From NCBI GenBank assembly GCA_051453625.1, contig JBOZIK010000001.1, positions 34,506,093 to 34,552,934 on the forward strand: a stretch of DNA of 46,842 nt. Reading direction: 5' to 3'. The position numbers were made by a program, and so were the translations under genes. The notes under the pieces are model-generated. The model saw nothing but the letters and a program-made list of their open reading frames with translations. It was not told where the DNA came from and did not search any database. Of the stretch, positions 12,051 through 23,466 are shown piece by piece. This DNA is from Welwitschia mirabilis (lineage: Eukaryota > Gnetophyta > Gnetopsida > Welwitschiales). The first letter of the stretch is position 1. Every line of letters starts with the position of its first letter.

Positions 12051-12602
12051 CATAACTCTTTTTACCCCTGAGGATTCAACATCATAAAGTAATAAAAATG
12101 ATGAAAAATAGGATATAGAAATATTAAAAAATTATTTTTTCCCTTCTTCATTAAGTAACAAAAGGAAAAATGCTTTACATAAGAAACTTGCTATCCTTTA
12201 GCTAGATAGGTTAAACAAAAATCCTATTTTTGATGATTATCTAAGAGCCTTAAATATGATCATCAACTTACTATTTTGAAAACTTTTGCAAGATAACCCT
12301 AAGTTTTCTAAGTTATGGAAAGACTTGATTAGGTGGAACGTAAAAATAAACTATTTCTAGTAAAGTCTTCTTAGTTCAATCTTTTAATAACTTAGTTTTA
12401 CAAAAATGTCCAAATTTTAAGGATCCAAGGGTGGAAACTATTAGTGTTACTTTATAGGATAATNNNNNNNNNNNNNNNNNNNNNNNNNNNNNNNNNNNNN
12501 NNNNNNNNNNNNNNNNNNNNNNNNNNNNNNNNNNNNNNNNNNNNNNNNNNNNNNNNNNNNNNNGTTACTTTATAGGATAATCAAGGAATTAAGAAAGCCT
12601 TG
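12051..12602 (+). pseudogene. E1 gag-protease linker and protease start (truncated)
   Basis: Reads through the linker to the protease start (I-K-K-A-L, just before the catalytic Asp) and stops abruptly at 12602, where M1 LTR sequence begins. The 100-N gap at 12464-12563 has the same 18 bases on both sides, so it probably hides no sequence. The catalytic segment itself is gone. Confidence 0.65.
12446..12581. other. Gap with unmerged 18-bp overlap
   Basis: The 18 bases at 12446-12463 (GTTACTTTATAGGATAAT) recur exactly at 12564-12581, on the two sides of exactly 100 N. This looks like two contig ends that overlap and were not joined. Confidence 0.85.
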
Positions 12603-12998
12603 ATGCAATAAATAAAAGGTATAATACAAATGCAAGTTGCAACCTAATCTAGCATGCAATGCAAAATAAAACTAATAATACTTGCTTTTAGCCTTAATAA
12701 AGGTTACCCTTGATGATCTATATCATCCAAAAAATTATTACTAGATCAAGGGTAATCATAAATTATAAGGATAATCTAAGAATATAACATGCAAATATGA
12801 AAACAAAATAAAGTTTTATATTAGGAATGAGTAACAAGAATCTTTATTACAAAATAGTTGGGCCTCAGTGGAGGATACATAGCCCTCCATCAAGTGCATG
12901 TCTTTCTGCAACACTAAAGACGAATCTCTTGCCCTTCGATCTCCTATCATAAGAATTTATAATGTAATGAAAATAAGAAAAAGAATCAAAGAAGGACA

Positions 12999-13006
12999 TA
13001 TTTATA
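12999..13006 (-). promoter_or_regulatory. TATA box of M1 3' LTR
   Basis: TATAAATA on the minus strand, downstream of two palindromic modules as in the other LTRs. Confidence 0.5.
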
Positions 13007-13227
13007 GGAAAATACAACAAAAAAAGATAAACAAAAGACACGGTAAGGCATACTGATTTACAATTAAGAAATGGATGAAATGGTCAAATGTCAGCTATTA
13101 AAGTTAGTTACATGACAGTGTCATTTTGACTATCATTCGAACGATAAGAGAACTAATAGCTCATTATAAAAGATAACTCAAAATGATAACTCAGCAATGA
13201 TCTAGTAGTCCACATCAACAACTTAGC

Positions 13228-13272
13228 AGTATCATTATCCTACATGTCATGGAAATGACGAAGGGAATGATG
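13228..13272. repeat. Palindromic module in M1 3' LTR
   Basis: AGTATCATTATCC and GGGAATGATGG arms surround ATGTCATGGAAATGAC. The matching module in the 5' LTR is at 21496-21539. Confidence 0.7.
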
Positions 13273-13474
13273 GTCTTCTTTTATTAATAATCCTTCTTTA
13301 AATCTTTGTACATTAGAATGTGCCTTCAATATATCAAATATGGATAAGAATCAAACATTTTCAAGATTTCCTATTGAATCTCCAAAATCCTTTGAATTGC
13401 ACTTAAACTTATATAAAATCCTACAAAACAACTCATAAAACTACATCAAATAACCACAAATTAATAGTATAACA

Positions 13475-13488
13475 TAGCCCTCCACTTA
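13475..13488 (-). other. M1 polypurine tract
   Basis: Minus strand AAGTGGAGGGCTA directly precedes the LTR start, in the same arrangement as E0 and E2. Confidence 0.7.
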
Positions 13489-14407
13489 GTCTTTGTCAGT
13501 CCCTGACAAAACCTAGGCCCAAAAACATAATTAAAAGCTAATTTATTTTTGAAATATAGAGCTAGAATTATAAAAAAGGCTCATAAAACACATGATATAG
13601 ATAAATAACAAGTAATGCATAATGTGTATAAAAATTTTATTTCATAAAAGATTTGAATTAAGTTAAAAATGTTTGAAATTGAACCATAAAAATGAGTCTT
13701 CATCCCCTCCTTCCCCAAAGAAAAAGTAATATATTGGAAAATAAAGCAAAGAAAATAGGTAGGAGTGAGAAGATAGGTAAAAGAGGACAACTTCCTAAAA
13801 TGATGTATAAAGCTGAGTAAGTTAGATTTGAAAAATATAGATTTATGAAATATTCTAATAAGTAACTAAAAAGAGTGGACAATAAAAATGTCTTATTATA
13901 AAAATTATTAAGAGTAATGATTACAATACCAAAAATAAAATTTATCAAGAAAATATAATTAAAAATACATCTACTTTTATTAAAAACCAAATATGAAAAA
14001 CATTTAAGAAAATATAGTAATGACTTTTAAAAAACTAACTAAATCACAAAAGAAAATAAAAAGAATGAGCATAAGATCATAGAAGCAAAATATAACTTAT
14101 TCATCTAATATTTTAATCTAGTAGACTCTCATGAAAGAAATCATAACATCACTTAATGTGAAAATACCTAACTTGTATGAAAAATTTCATTTGATAAGGC
14201 AATGATTATGATTATGCTAAAAATAAAATAAATGATCAGACTAAAGAATTACTCAAAAATGAATTTACTATAGTTATTTAAAAATAAAACTCCTAAATCT
14301 CAAGAAGTGAAATGATCACATGAAAAGAATAAGAGTTTAGAAAATAAGCAATGCTTTTGATGACATCAAGAATACCACTGATCTTATAGACTCAAAGTTT
14401 TTATGAT

Positions 14408-14572
14408 ACATTATGAGAGAAGTGCAACCACCATTAGAAAAGTAAGAACCCGTGAAGCATGGCCAACTAACCTCTAGTGGAGTTTCCACAGCCACTATAT
14501 TACATTGCTAAAGGCTCTTTTTGGAAATATTTACCCTAGTGCACTTGCGATAGGATATCATGGTGATCATGT
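14408..14572 (-). other. Conserved 3' block, M1 left copy
   Basis: Minus-strand copy of the block described at 3466-3640, including the CACTAGAGGTTAG-type segment and the ATCCTATCGCAAGTGCACTA segment. Confidence 0.7.
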
Positions 14573-14614
14573 TTTCAAAATACGATGAATAAAACATCAT
14601 AGCCTTATTTAACA

Positions 14615-14668
<54 letters not shown>
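14615..14668. repeat. (CT)n microsatellite
   Basis: About 54 bp of nearly pure CT repeats beside the conserved 3' block. The other copies have simple tracts at the same place: T at 17605-17625 and A at 3417-3429. Confidence 0.9.
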
Positions 14669-14670
<2 letters not shown>

Positions 14671-15479
14671 AAAAACAAAATAAAGATCTCATATAATTAA
14701 ATATTTCAAAAGATAAAGGTAAAAGTTATAAGATAAAGATAGGAAAGAATACTCTTAAACAATATAAGATCTTTTTACCATTGAGAAAAAAAATAAGCAT
14801 CTTCCTTCAAAATGAAGTTTGTGAATGTGTGAATGTCCTAAGATTAGGTGAATCTAATCTTACCACCAAAATGCCCCTCAAAAGAGTAGTCATAAAGATA
14901 AANNNNNNNNNNNNNNNNNNNNNNNNNNNNNNNNNNNNNNNNNNNNNNNNNNNNNNNNNNNNNNNNNNNNNNNNNNNNNNNNNNNNNNNNNNNNNNNNNN
15001 NNNNNNNNNNNNNNNNNNNNNNNNNNNNNNNNNNNNNNNNNNNNNNNNNNNNNNNNNNNNNNNNNNNNNNNNNNNNNNNNNNNNNNNNNNNNNNNNNNNN
15101 NNNNNNNNNNNNNNNNNNNNNNNNNNNNNNNNATCTAGATGATAGATATGACAATAGAGGTAGAGAAATAGAAAATTTATCAAAAAACATAGAAACTTAT
15201 TAGAAAGCTAGAAAATAAACAAAACAGATTGTAATCCTCTCTGTCATGAGAATGATAAAGGAGACAACATATTATTATTGCAGAAATAGAAATAGAAAAC
15301 TATAAAAAGAAATGAAAACTGAATACATCAAAATGAAATTAGAGACTATTAAAAGGAAAGATAAAAAGAAAATTCCAAGGCAAGAAAATGTTATTCAATT
15401 CCTAAATCTAAAATAAACTCTTATTAAAAAGAAATAAGGGAAAATTAAGAATCTATTTTGGTCTTAAGATTTCAAGAGA

Positions 15480-16679
15480 AATAAGATCCAAACTAAAAAT
15501 TCACGAATTAATAAAATAGAAATGGTGTATAATTATTTTCAAGTAAAATCAATGGAATGAATCCACGAGTAATGGATAACACTCTATGATACCACATTAA
15601 AACATAAATTTTGAAAGTCAAAGGAAAGAGAAATGGTAACTCCAGTAAAAGATTTTCATTAAATGTAAGAGTTTTATTTTGATTATCAAAAAGAAGAGTA
15701 TATTCAGGTCCATTAAAAACATTTATTTCATCAAATTTAAATTATGATTTTCAATTTTTGGCTTATGTAATAGACAATCTCCCTTATAATATTTCTTAAA
15801 AATTTGGACTTCCTTACACTCTAAAGGTTATATTTCTTCTTCACTTTTAAGTTGTTATCATAAAGTACATGCTCATGTGATTTAATTTCTCCTTCTTTAA
15901 GTGGATGATGTTGTAGAAATAAAGTTGGTTTGATGTTATTTTCAATGTTTATTTTATCACCTAAATCTTTCTCAACTATGTAAAAGAATCTAATTGAAAA
16001 CATTCTATTTCCAAAATAACACTTTATTGTTCCAACTCTTATATTAATGATGCAATTGGTTGTTATACAAAAGGCTCTTCCTAGAAGTAAAGGGTATCCT
16101 TTGTTATGCTTAACTTCTATGATAATCACATCTATGAGATAGCAAGCCTCTTCTATTTGTATTATCAAATCTTTAATGATGCCTAATGGTTTCTTAATTT
16201 AAGTGTCTACTAATTTTAAGACAACTAGAGTAGGCTCTATTCTATCCTCAAAACCATGTCTCTTACAAATGTGAAGTTACATAATGTTAACACTCACTTC
16301 AATGTCTATTAAGGCTTTTCTAATCTTTTTCTTTTCCTCTAAAGTAATATTCATCATAACTGCTCCTAAATCTTCAAATTTGGGTGATTTTTGTAAAACT
16401 AAGTTCATAAGGGATTGAGCTAGAAAAAGTTTGCTAGGGATAACTTATTTTTGTTTTCTTCTTATTAAGACTTTCCATAATTTTGAGTACCTCAGTTTTA
16501 TTACAAAAGTTTCCAAAAGGGTAAGTTTCTGCTCACATTTTTAATCAAGGCCTTTAGATGTTAATTAAAAGTTGAATTATTAATAATCCTATCAAACAAA
16601 GTGGTTTATTGAGAAGGATTTTTCTTTTTCTTTTTTCTAAGAAAAGGGAAGTTATAATCTTCTAATATTTTAATTTCAT
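15480..16679 (-). pseudogene. M1 second protease copy (degenerate)
   Basis: Minus-strand retropepsin region. The readable stretch 16168-15821 covers the G-Y-P-L-L-L-G-R-A-F motif and the region after it. The active-site segment near 16290-16315 reads D-I-E-V-S instead of D-I-G-A-S, so the catalytic loop is lost. The C-terminal extension with P-L-T-F-K-I-Y and L-I-L-L-E-N-N is recognisable near 15660-15520, as in E0. The gag side is cut by the 100-N gap at 16680. Confidence 0.7.
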
Positions 16680-16779
16680 NNNNNNNNNNNNNNNNNNNNN
16701 NNNNNNNNNNNNNNNNNNNNNNNNNNNNNNNNNNNNNNNNNNNNNNNNNNNNNNNNNNNNNNNNNNNNNNNNNNNNNNN

Positions 16780-18399
16780 CTAAATGAATGCAAAGCTGAG
16801 TAATGTCAGATTTGAAAAATATAGATCTATGAAATATTGTAATAAGTAAAGAAAAAGAGTGGATAATAAAAATGTTTTGTTACAAAAATGATTAAGAGTA
16901 GTGCTTACAACACCAAAAATGAAATTTATTAAGAAAACCCAACTAAGCAAGAAATCTACTTTTATTGAAGACTAAACATGATGATTAAGAAAATATGATA
17001 ATGACTTTGAAAGAACTAACCAAACCATAAAAGAAAATAAAAAGAATGGACATAATGTAATAGGAGTGAAATATAGTGTACCAATCTGATATTTTAACTT
17101 AATAGACTTCCATAAAAGAAATCATAACATTACTTGATGTGAAAACATGACTTGATGTATGAAAAATTCCATTCGATAATGCAGTGGTTATAATGATGCT
17201 AAAGATAAAATGAATGATCAGACCAAAGAATTACTCAAAAATAAACTCACTCGCTAAAACAAACATTCAAATCTCAAGAAATAAAATGAGCATGTGGAAT
17301 AGAAAAAGAGTCTAGAAGACAAGTAATGCCTCTGATAACATCAAGAACACCACTTGATCCCATAGTCTCAAAGTTTTTATTATAACTTTATTATCCATGA
17401 CGAGGGGAGTGCAGCCATTATTAGAGAAGTAAGGACCCATGAAGCATGTCTAATTGACCTCCCAGTGGAGTTCCCACAGCTATCATTTTACAGTGCCAAA
17501 GGCTCCTCTTGGAAATATTTACCCTTATATACTTGCGGTAGGACATCATAGTGACCATCTTTTTAAAATATGACAAATAAAACATCATGACCTTATTTCA
17601 CCTCTCTTTTTTTTTTTTTTTTTTTGAAAATAAAACAAACACTCCACATGACCAAACATTCTAAAAGACAAAGTGAAAGTCGTAAGATAAAGATAGAAAA
17701 GAACACTCTTAAGCAATCTAAGACCTTTTCACCATTGAGAAAAATAAGCATCTTCCTTCAAACTAAAGTTCATGGACGTGTGAATGTCCTAAGATTGGGT
17801 GAATCCAATCTTATCACCAAAATGTGCAAATCAAAAAACTAGTTATGAAGATAAATACATATGTTAATTTTGAAAAATGATCAAGTAATACCATAATAAC
17901 CTCCAAAGGAAAAAGCTAAGAGAAAATTCAGATGATTTTGCTTATGTAATTTTAAATTTTGCCCATTTAGTTCCTGCAATTCTTAAGCAGTCAAGTCAGA
18001 AATTTCAACAGAGCCATAAAAATGTATTTTCTCAAATAACAGAAAACAAAAATCGTGATTTTATTGACTATCATCCTTCTTATCATCCAAATAACAAAGA
18101 GGAGGACAGAGACAGAGAAACAGAAAATTTATCAGAAAATATAGAAAATTATCAGAAAGTTAAAAAACTAATTAAAACTAATTGTCATCCTATCTGTCAT
18201 GCACATGAAAAAGAAGACAACAGATTATTTTTACAAAAATATAATTAAAAAGAGTAAACAGAAACAAAAACTGAAAATAGAAAATGAAACCAAAGACTAT
18301 CAAAATAGAAAGCTGGAAAGAAAATAGCAAGGCAAATAAATTTTATTCAATTCCTAAATCTAACTCATACTTTTATTGAAAAGAAAGAAGAAGGGAAAG
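16780..18399 (-). other. M1 3' untranslated region (inner copy)
   Basis: Parallel to 13800-15480 but clearly diverged. It holds the conserved 3' block 17392-17558, a T tract at 17605-17625 and two palindromic modules near 18062-18105 and 18180-18222. An open stretch at 17624-17842 is in the opposite direction and has no counterpart in other copies, so I do not call it. Confidence 0.7.
17392..17558 (-). other. Conserved 3' block, M1 right copy
   Basis: The cleanest copy. On the minus strand it starts with ATG at 17558 and stays open for about 46 codons (M-V-T-M-M-S-Y ... V-G-T-P-L-G-G-Q-L-D-M-L-H-G) before a stop. Confidence 0.7.
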
Positions 18400-19400
18400 T
18401 TAGGAATCTATTTTGGTCGATGTACAATTATTTCCAAGTAAAATTAATTGGATGAAGATAGGGATAATGAATAACACTCTATGATATATTTTGGAATTTA
18501 AAGGGGATAAAAATGGTAACTTTGGTAAAATATTTTCATTGAATGTAAGAGTTTTATTTTGATCATCATAAAGAAAATTATATTCAAGTCCATTAAAAAT
18601 ATTCAAACTAAAATTATGATTTTCAATTTGTTCATGTAATGAACAATCTCCCTCAAGGTGTGAATCAAAAAGTTGGACTTCCTTAAACACTAAAGATTGT
18701 TTCTCACTCTTAAAGTTAGATGTATCAATGGTTTCTTCAATCTCAAGTTGATTATTATAAAGTATAGGTTTATGTGATTCTATCTTTCTTTCTTTAAGTG
18801 GATGATGTTGTAAGAATAAAGTTGGTTTGATGTTATCTTCAATGTTCATTTCATCACCTAAATCTTTTTTAGCTACATCAAAAACTCTAATTAAAAACAT
18901 TCTATTTCCAAAGTAACATTTCATTGTTCCAGCTCTTGTGTCAATGATGCAGTGGGCTGTTGTACAAAAGGCTCTTCTTAGAAGTAAAGGGTATCCTTTG
19001 TTATGCTCAACTTCTATGATAATCACATCTATTGAGTAGCAAGCCTCTTTAATTTATATTTTCAAATCTTTAATAACACCTAATGGTTTCTTAACTAAAG
19101 TGTCTACTAATTCTAAGATAACTGGAGCAGGCTCTATTCTATCCTCCAAATCAAGTCTCATACAAATGTAAAGTGGCATAATGTTAACACTTGCTCTAAT
19201 GTCTATTAAAGCTTTTCTAATCTTTTTGTTTCCCTATAAAGTAACATTCACCGTTGCTACTCTTGGATCTTTAAATTTGGATGATTTTTGTAATACTAAA
19301 TTAATAAGGGTTGTGCTAGAAAGACTTTGTTAAGGATAACTCATTTTTGTTTTCTTCTTATTAAGTCCTTCCATAATTTTGAGTATCCTGGATTTTTTTG
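18400..19400 (-). pseudogene. M1 retropepsin-like protease with C-terminal extension
   Basis: Gypsy polyprotein protease. The longest open stretch of the window that is real coding sequence, 19026-18400 (208 codons), covers the second half: G-Y-P-L-L-L-R-R-A-F, the strand after it, and the extension ending K-I-D-S and a stop at 18400. The active-site segment at about 19180-19215 lies just upstream, past one stop, and reads D-I-R-A-S-V-N-I-M-P-L: the glycine next to the catalytic Asp is Arg. So the enzyme would be dead even without the stop. The extension matches E0 and the second M1 copy. Confidence 0.8.
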
Positions 19401-20920
19401 CAAAAGTTTTTAAGAGGATAAGTTTATGCTCACATTTTTCATTATGGCTTTGAGATGTTTGTTAAACATTGAATTGGTGTTAAGTCTATCAAGCCAAGGG
19501 GTGATTTGTTGAAAAGGATTTTTCTTTTTCTTTTTTCTAAGAAAAGGGAAGTTATAATCTTCTAATATTTTAATTTCCTCTTACTCTTCTTTTTCATCAT
19601 TTCTAAAGTTATTTTTGGAGGTTAAGATTCATTTGAAGGAGAGTTTTCTTTTTGTCCACTTCTTATTACAATCTTACAATCTTTTCTTAGTTCATGTAGG
19701 TTTGTTAAAGGTTTTATAGCTAATGTTCCTTAAGATCTTTGATTTACTAATATTGTTTGTTGAAACATGTTTAGCATGTTTTCCATGTTGATATTTATTC
19801 TTCTAAGTTCTTTTGTCAGGTTTGTGAATTGATCATTTGGATATTAAAAGTTTGATGGTCTTGGATAAGTATTTAAATTTTCAAATCAGTTTCTAAAAGG
19901 TTAAGAATTATAATGGATATAAGTGTTTAACTTATATTATGCCTAATTTTGATTCCTAAAGTTTTAAAATGGTTAGTTGAATGTACAAATATCTTCCAAT
20001 ATTCTTTCTTTGTATGTTAGAAAAAGAGGATAGTTTTGGTAACATGATAATCATCCTCACATAAATCACAAGTTTGCATAACATTTATTTTGGTTGTGGA
20101 TTTGGAATCTAAGAGCATTTCTACATAATTCTTCAAGGTTATTATAAAGTATCTCATAGCATTTTTAGGATTGGATTCTATCTCTTTTTGTTATTTAACC
20201 TCTTTTAAGTCTCTGATAAGTTAGCCTATAATTGAATTTTCTTTAGGATTTAACCAAGTTTGACTAACCTTCATAAGTTCTTTTAATTTTGTCCAAACAT
20301 TATCTAATGTAAGGTTTATAAGGTTTCCTTCACAAGAAAAATCTACAAGTTATTTCGTGTATAGAGTTAGTCCACTATAAAAGTAGTTTATTAGTTCTGT
20401 TAGTGAAAAGACATCTATGAGATTAGAATGATAGGATACAAAGAAATGTTCATATGTGGAAGCATAGTCTTCATTTGGTTCTTGTTGAAAGTTTGTTACC
20501 TATTTTTCTCTTTTTCTTAAAATTTTTTCACTTATAAATCTTTTTACAAAGTTTCATAGACTTGATTCCCTATTTTTAAGATTTTGTAAGATATGATTTT
20601 TAGCCAATTTTTTACTCTATCCTTTAATGTCATATGAAAGATTGCTATATATGTTTTATTAGTTATTTTTTTCTTTCCATTTCTTGAGGTGAGGATTAAT
20701 TATTCTATATTTTCTATGTGTTTAAGTAGATTCTCATTATCTTCTCCACTAAAAATTGGGTAGGCATTCAAATTTTTAATCTCAACATCACCTCCTATGG
20801 CTAGATCAAAATAGGTTGAAATCTCTTATTTATTATTGGCTAACAACTCTCTATGGGTGAGGTTTGCATTAGGGGTCGAATACCTTATGACATATTTTTG
20901 GTTAGAGAGGTACTTGACAT
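19401..20920 (-). pseudogene. gag: M1 gag (degenerate)
   Basis: Minus-strand gag, start ATG at 20920 by comparison with E0. Motifs in order: H-R-E-L-L-A-N, a Y-F-D-L-A-I-G-G-D-V-E-I-K-N-L-N-A-Y-P segment near 20815-20760, the capsid W-L-K-I-I-S-Y stretch near 20600-20560, and the zinc knuckle near 20100-20050 with C-D-L-C-E-D-D-Y-H intact but the last Cys lost. Frames shift several times and stops sit at Gln/Trp positions. Confidence 0.75.
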
Positions 20921-21018
20921 TGTGAATTGATTCTCTTCTTCTATAGGGTTTCTATTAAGAAAATCTAATTTAGAAAAAATAAATCTAGAAAGAGGATTGA
21001 GTGCACTTAGAGATTTGC
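20921..21018 (-). other. M1 leader remnant
   Basis: About 100 bp matching E0 positions 1-110 (the AATCTCTAAGTGCACTCAAT stretch), directly joined to the middle of the LTR. The primer-binding site, most of the leader and the LTR end are deleted. Confidence 0.65.
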
Positions 21019-21772
21019 AATCATAAATCATATGAGTAATCTAAGAATATAACATGCAAATATAAAGAAAAAAATAAAGTTTTATATTAAGAATGAGTAA
21101 CAAACATCTTTGTTATAAAACAACTAGGTCTCAATGGAGAATACATAGCCCTCCACCAAGTGCACGTCTTTCTGCAACACTCAAGATAAATCTCTTATCC
21201 TTCGATCTCCTGTCATAAGAATTCTTAGTAAAACAAAGATAAGGAGGAGAATCGAAGGGGAGCTCATTTAAAGAAAAAGATAGTAGAAATAGACAAACAA
21301 AAGGTGTGGTAAGGTACACTCATTTACAATTCAAAAATAAATGAAATGGTCAAAGATCAGCTATTAGAGTTGGTTACATAATAATTTCATCCTGACTATC
21401 ATCTAGATAACAAGGGAAATGATATCTTATTACAAATGATAACTTAGAATGATAACTTAGTAGTGATTTGAAAGTCCACATCATTAACTTAGCAATGTCA
21501 TCATCCTACATGTCATGGGGATGAACAAGGAGATGATGATCTTCTTTGATCATTTTCTTAAGGAGAAATTTAGTATTTTTATCAATAATCCTTCTCCAAA
21601 CTCTACGCGTCAAAATGTACCTTTAATACATTAAATCTAGATAAGAATTACACATTTCTGAGATTTCATATTAAATCTCTAAAATCCTCAGAATTGCACT
21701 TAAACCTGTATAAAAGTTCTATAAAACAACTCATGAAACCCCATTAAATAACCACAAATTACTAGCACAACA
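21019..21772 (-). repeat. M1 5' LTR (3' part deleted)
   Basis: 754 bp matching 12740-13474. Minus-strand start TGTTGTGCTAGTAATTTGTG is at 21772. Palindromic modules lie at about 21385-21425 and 21496-21539. The right flank is E1 integrase sequence. Confidence 0.8.
21496..21539. repeat. Palindromic module in M1 5' LTR
   Basis: TGTCATCATCC and GGAGATGATGA arms surround ATGTCATGGGGATGA. Confidence 0.7.
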
Positions 21773-21783
21773 TTTATATTTTG

Positions 21784-21981
21784 AATAACAAGTTGACATC
21801 TAAATGGTTAAGTCCTTTTTTGGTAGAGAGAGTGTATTCTAAGGGCTCTATTAAGATTTCATATTTAGAGACTAAGAAGATTTAGAAAGTTAATGGATAA
21901 TGGTTGAAACTATACAAAGGATCTTTTGATGTAATTATGAACATGATAAAAGCACTTGTCTTGGAGGTTTTCCTTGTTTAA
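21784..21981 (+). pseudogene. E1 integrase C-terminus / end of pol
   Basis: Sixty-six codons in one frame: L-T-S-K-W-L-S-P-F, then S-I-K-I-S-Y-L-E-T-K-K, then K-V-N-G-x-W-L-K-L-Y-K-G-S-F-D, ending at the stop at 21979. It is the counterpart of the E2 integrase end at about 27990-27797 and typical of the last part of plant gypsy integrases. Two internal stops (TAG where relatives have an aromatic or Gln codon, TAA at Gln). It begins 11 bp after the M1 LTR end, so M1 is inserted inside the integrase of E1. Confidence 0.8.
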
Positions 21982-22397
21982 AAGGACTTTATTCCTATTA
22001 TTATCTAAGTTATTTCTTAGCTTATTCCTTTGGTGAATGTTATGATGTCACTTGATCATATTTTAGACTTGACTTATGTGTTGCTTTATGAAGTTTTGTA
22101 TGACTAGCATTCATACTTGGGTATTTTATAGTGGTACGATTGGATGAATTTAATCATGGGACATTCCCATATCTATGGAATATACCTTAAAATAAAATGC
22201 CTTAGTTCTTGTGCTTTTTGTTTTTCTTAATGTTATAAGGTATTTGGTTGTTTGAGAGCATTATTTCCCATATTTCATTTTACTTATTTATCTTCATCTT
22301 TTTGAGTATGTGATCACGTGGGAATTTTTATTAAAAAAAGGGATAAAGAAAAAATAATAATCATGACCTATTGTATTTTATAATTAAAGAAAAATAC

Positions 22398-22555
22398 ATG
22401 ATCACCATGATGTTCTACCACACTAAAATAAATTTTTTCAAGAGGAACATTTAACAATGTTGGTAGCTATGGGAACTCCACTGAAGATTAGTTAGTCATT
22501 CTTTGCAAGTCCTTACTCCTTTAACTATGGTTGCATTTCCCTCAATATAGAAAAA
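22398..22555 (+). other. Conserved 3' block, E1 copy
   Basis: Same start (ATGATCACCATGATGTTCTA) and GGGAACTCCACTGAAG segment as the other four copies, with small deletions that break the frame. Confidence 0.7.
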
Positions 22556-23461
22556 GCTATAATAAACTTTAAAGCTATGGAATCAGTGATGTTCCTAGTA
22601 TCATCAAAAGCATTGATTATTTCTTAAACTCTTAGTATCCCCACTTAGTTATTTTACTTTTGAGGATTTAGGTGCATTTGTGGGATGAGAGCAAGTGAGT
22701 TCATTTCTGAGTAGCTTTTGATCATGACATTCATTATTCTAATCACTTAAGCTTTGGTATCATTATAATCACTATTATTTTGAGTGGAACTTTATGGAGT
22801 TTATGCATTTTGTCATACATTTTTACTCAGGTGGATTTATAATGTCTTTTTTAGGACTTTGCTAAGTTAGTACTTAGTATAGATAAGAAATATTTATCTT
22901 GTTCCTTGTGTCCACTTTCATTTTATTTTTCTTTGATTTTTAAATTTATTATTTAAAAGTTGTTTTTACATTTTTTCATTCTTAGATAGGACCTTATCAT
23001 TTAGTTGTTTCCTTACTACTCTTTTATGTTAATATCATTTTTCAATTAACATTTGAATTTAGAAGAACATCTTTTCTGTTTAATAGTTGTTATGAGATTT
23101 CTTATAGCTTTTGAAGTTTTGAGCTTAATCTTGTCTTATTTTTCTATTCAAGCATATTCACTTAGTTTTTATTGATATGTTTTAGCCTAAATAGTCTGCT
23201 TTATTTAGCCATAGTTTTTCTTTTATTATGAGTTTATTTTTCCTTTTGATTTTCATGGTTTTATTCCTTATTTTTTGTTTTTCTTTGTTTTTCTGATAAA
23301 ATCTGATACTTGAATGATCATATATAAGCCTAATTTTGTTAGATGACATCTTTATTTTTTAGAATATTTTTAATGTCTTATCATCTACCTAGTCATCTAA
23401 ATAACACTGTGAGGATGATAGTCTAATGTTTTCAAAGAGTCGTCCTAGGGCTATCATCTGG

Positions 23462-23466
23462 ATGAC
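23462..23466. repeat. Left target-site duplication of E2 (ATGAC)
   Basis: ATGAC precedes the E2 3' LTR and follows its 5' LTR at 37957-37961. Removing E2 and one copy rejoins the two halves of a palindromic module. Confidence 0.85.

Larger units (their letters stand above)
12603..13474 (-). repeat. M1 3' LTR, lacking its last ~200 bp
   Basis: Matches 21019-21772 in the same orientation and E0 LTR in reverse. Its minus-strand start TGTTATACTATTAATTTGTG is at 13474. The left end at 12603 corresponds to E0 LTR position about 5465, so some 200 bp of U5 are absent. Palindromic modules lie at 13110-13150 and 13228-13272. Confidence 0.8.
13489..15479 (-). other. M1 3' untranslated region (copy next to 3' LTR)
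   Basis: Non-coding. It holds the conserved 3' block at 14408-14572, a (CT)n tract at 14615-14668, a 230-N gap at 14903-15132 and a palindromic module near 15228-15268. It is parallel to 16780-18399. Confidence 0.7.
12603..21772 (-). mobile_element. M1: gag-protease LTR retrotransposon(s) nested in E1
   Basis: Read on the minus strand: partial 5' LTR (21772-21019), short leader remnant, gag, protease with extension, 3' untranslated region, 100-N gap, then a second protease and 3' untranslated region, polypurine tract and 3' LTR (13474-12603). No RT, RNase H or integrase is present. The right end 21772 abuts E1 integrase sequence in frame, showing insertion into E1 pol. The duplicated protease plus 3' region around the gap means either an internal duplication or two elements joined wrongly by the scaffold. 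Confidence 0.75.
21982..23466 (+). other. E1 region after pol, left part
   Basis: Non-coding, similar to E0 3120-3800. It contains the conserved 3' block (22398-22555), then AT-rich sequence, one decayed palindromic module (23380-23425) and the left half of another that E2 interrupts at 23466. Confidence 0.7.

Noticed and set aside
13581-13990. Two Phe/Leu-rich ORFs that look like membrane proteins
   Set aside because: Translations of AT-rich 3' untranslated sequence. The parallel copies at 16790-17000 and 4000-4380 do not keep the frames.
14615-14668. (CT)n tract as a GAGA-type promoter element
   Set aside because: The other copies have A or T tracts at the same place, so it is better explained by slippage in a simple tract.
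14781-15203. Open frames of 97-140 codons around the 230-N gap
   Set aside because: Open only because N is not a stop. The region is M1 3' untranslated sequence.
18400-19026. An intact-looking 208-codon gene
   Set aside because: It is the second half of a retrotransposon protease. The active site upstream is out past a stop and mutated, and the same sequence recurs broken elsewhere.
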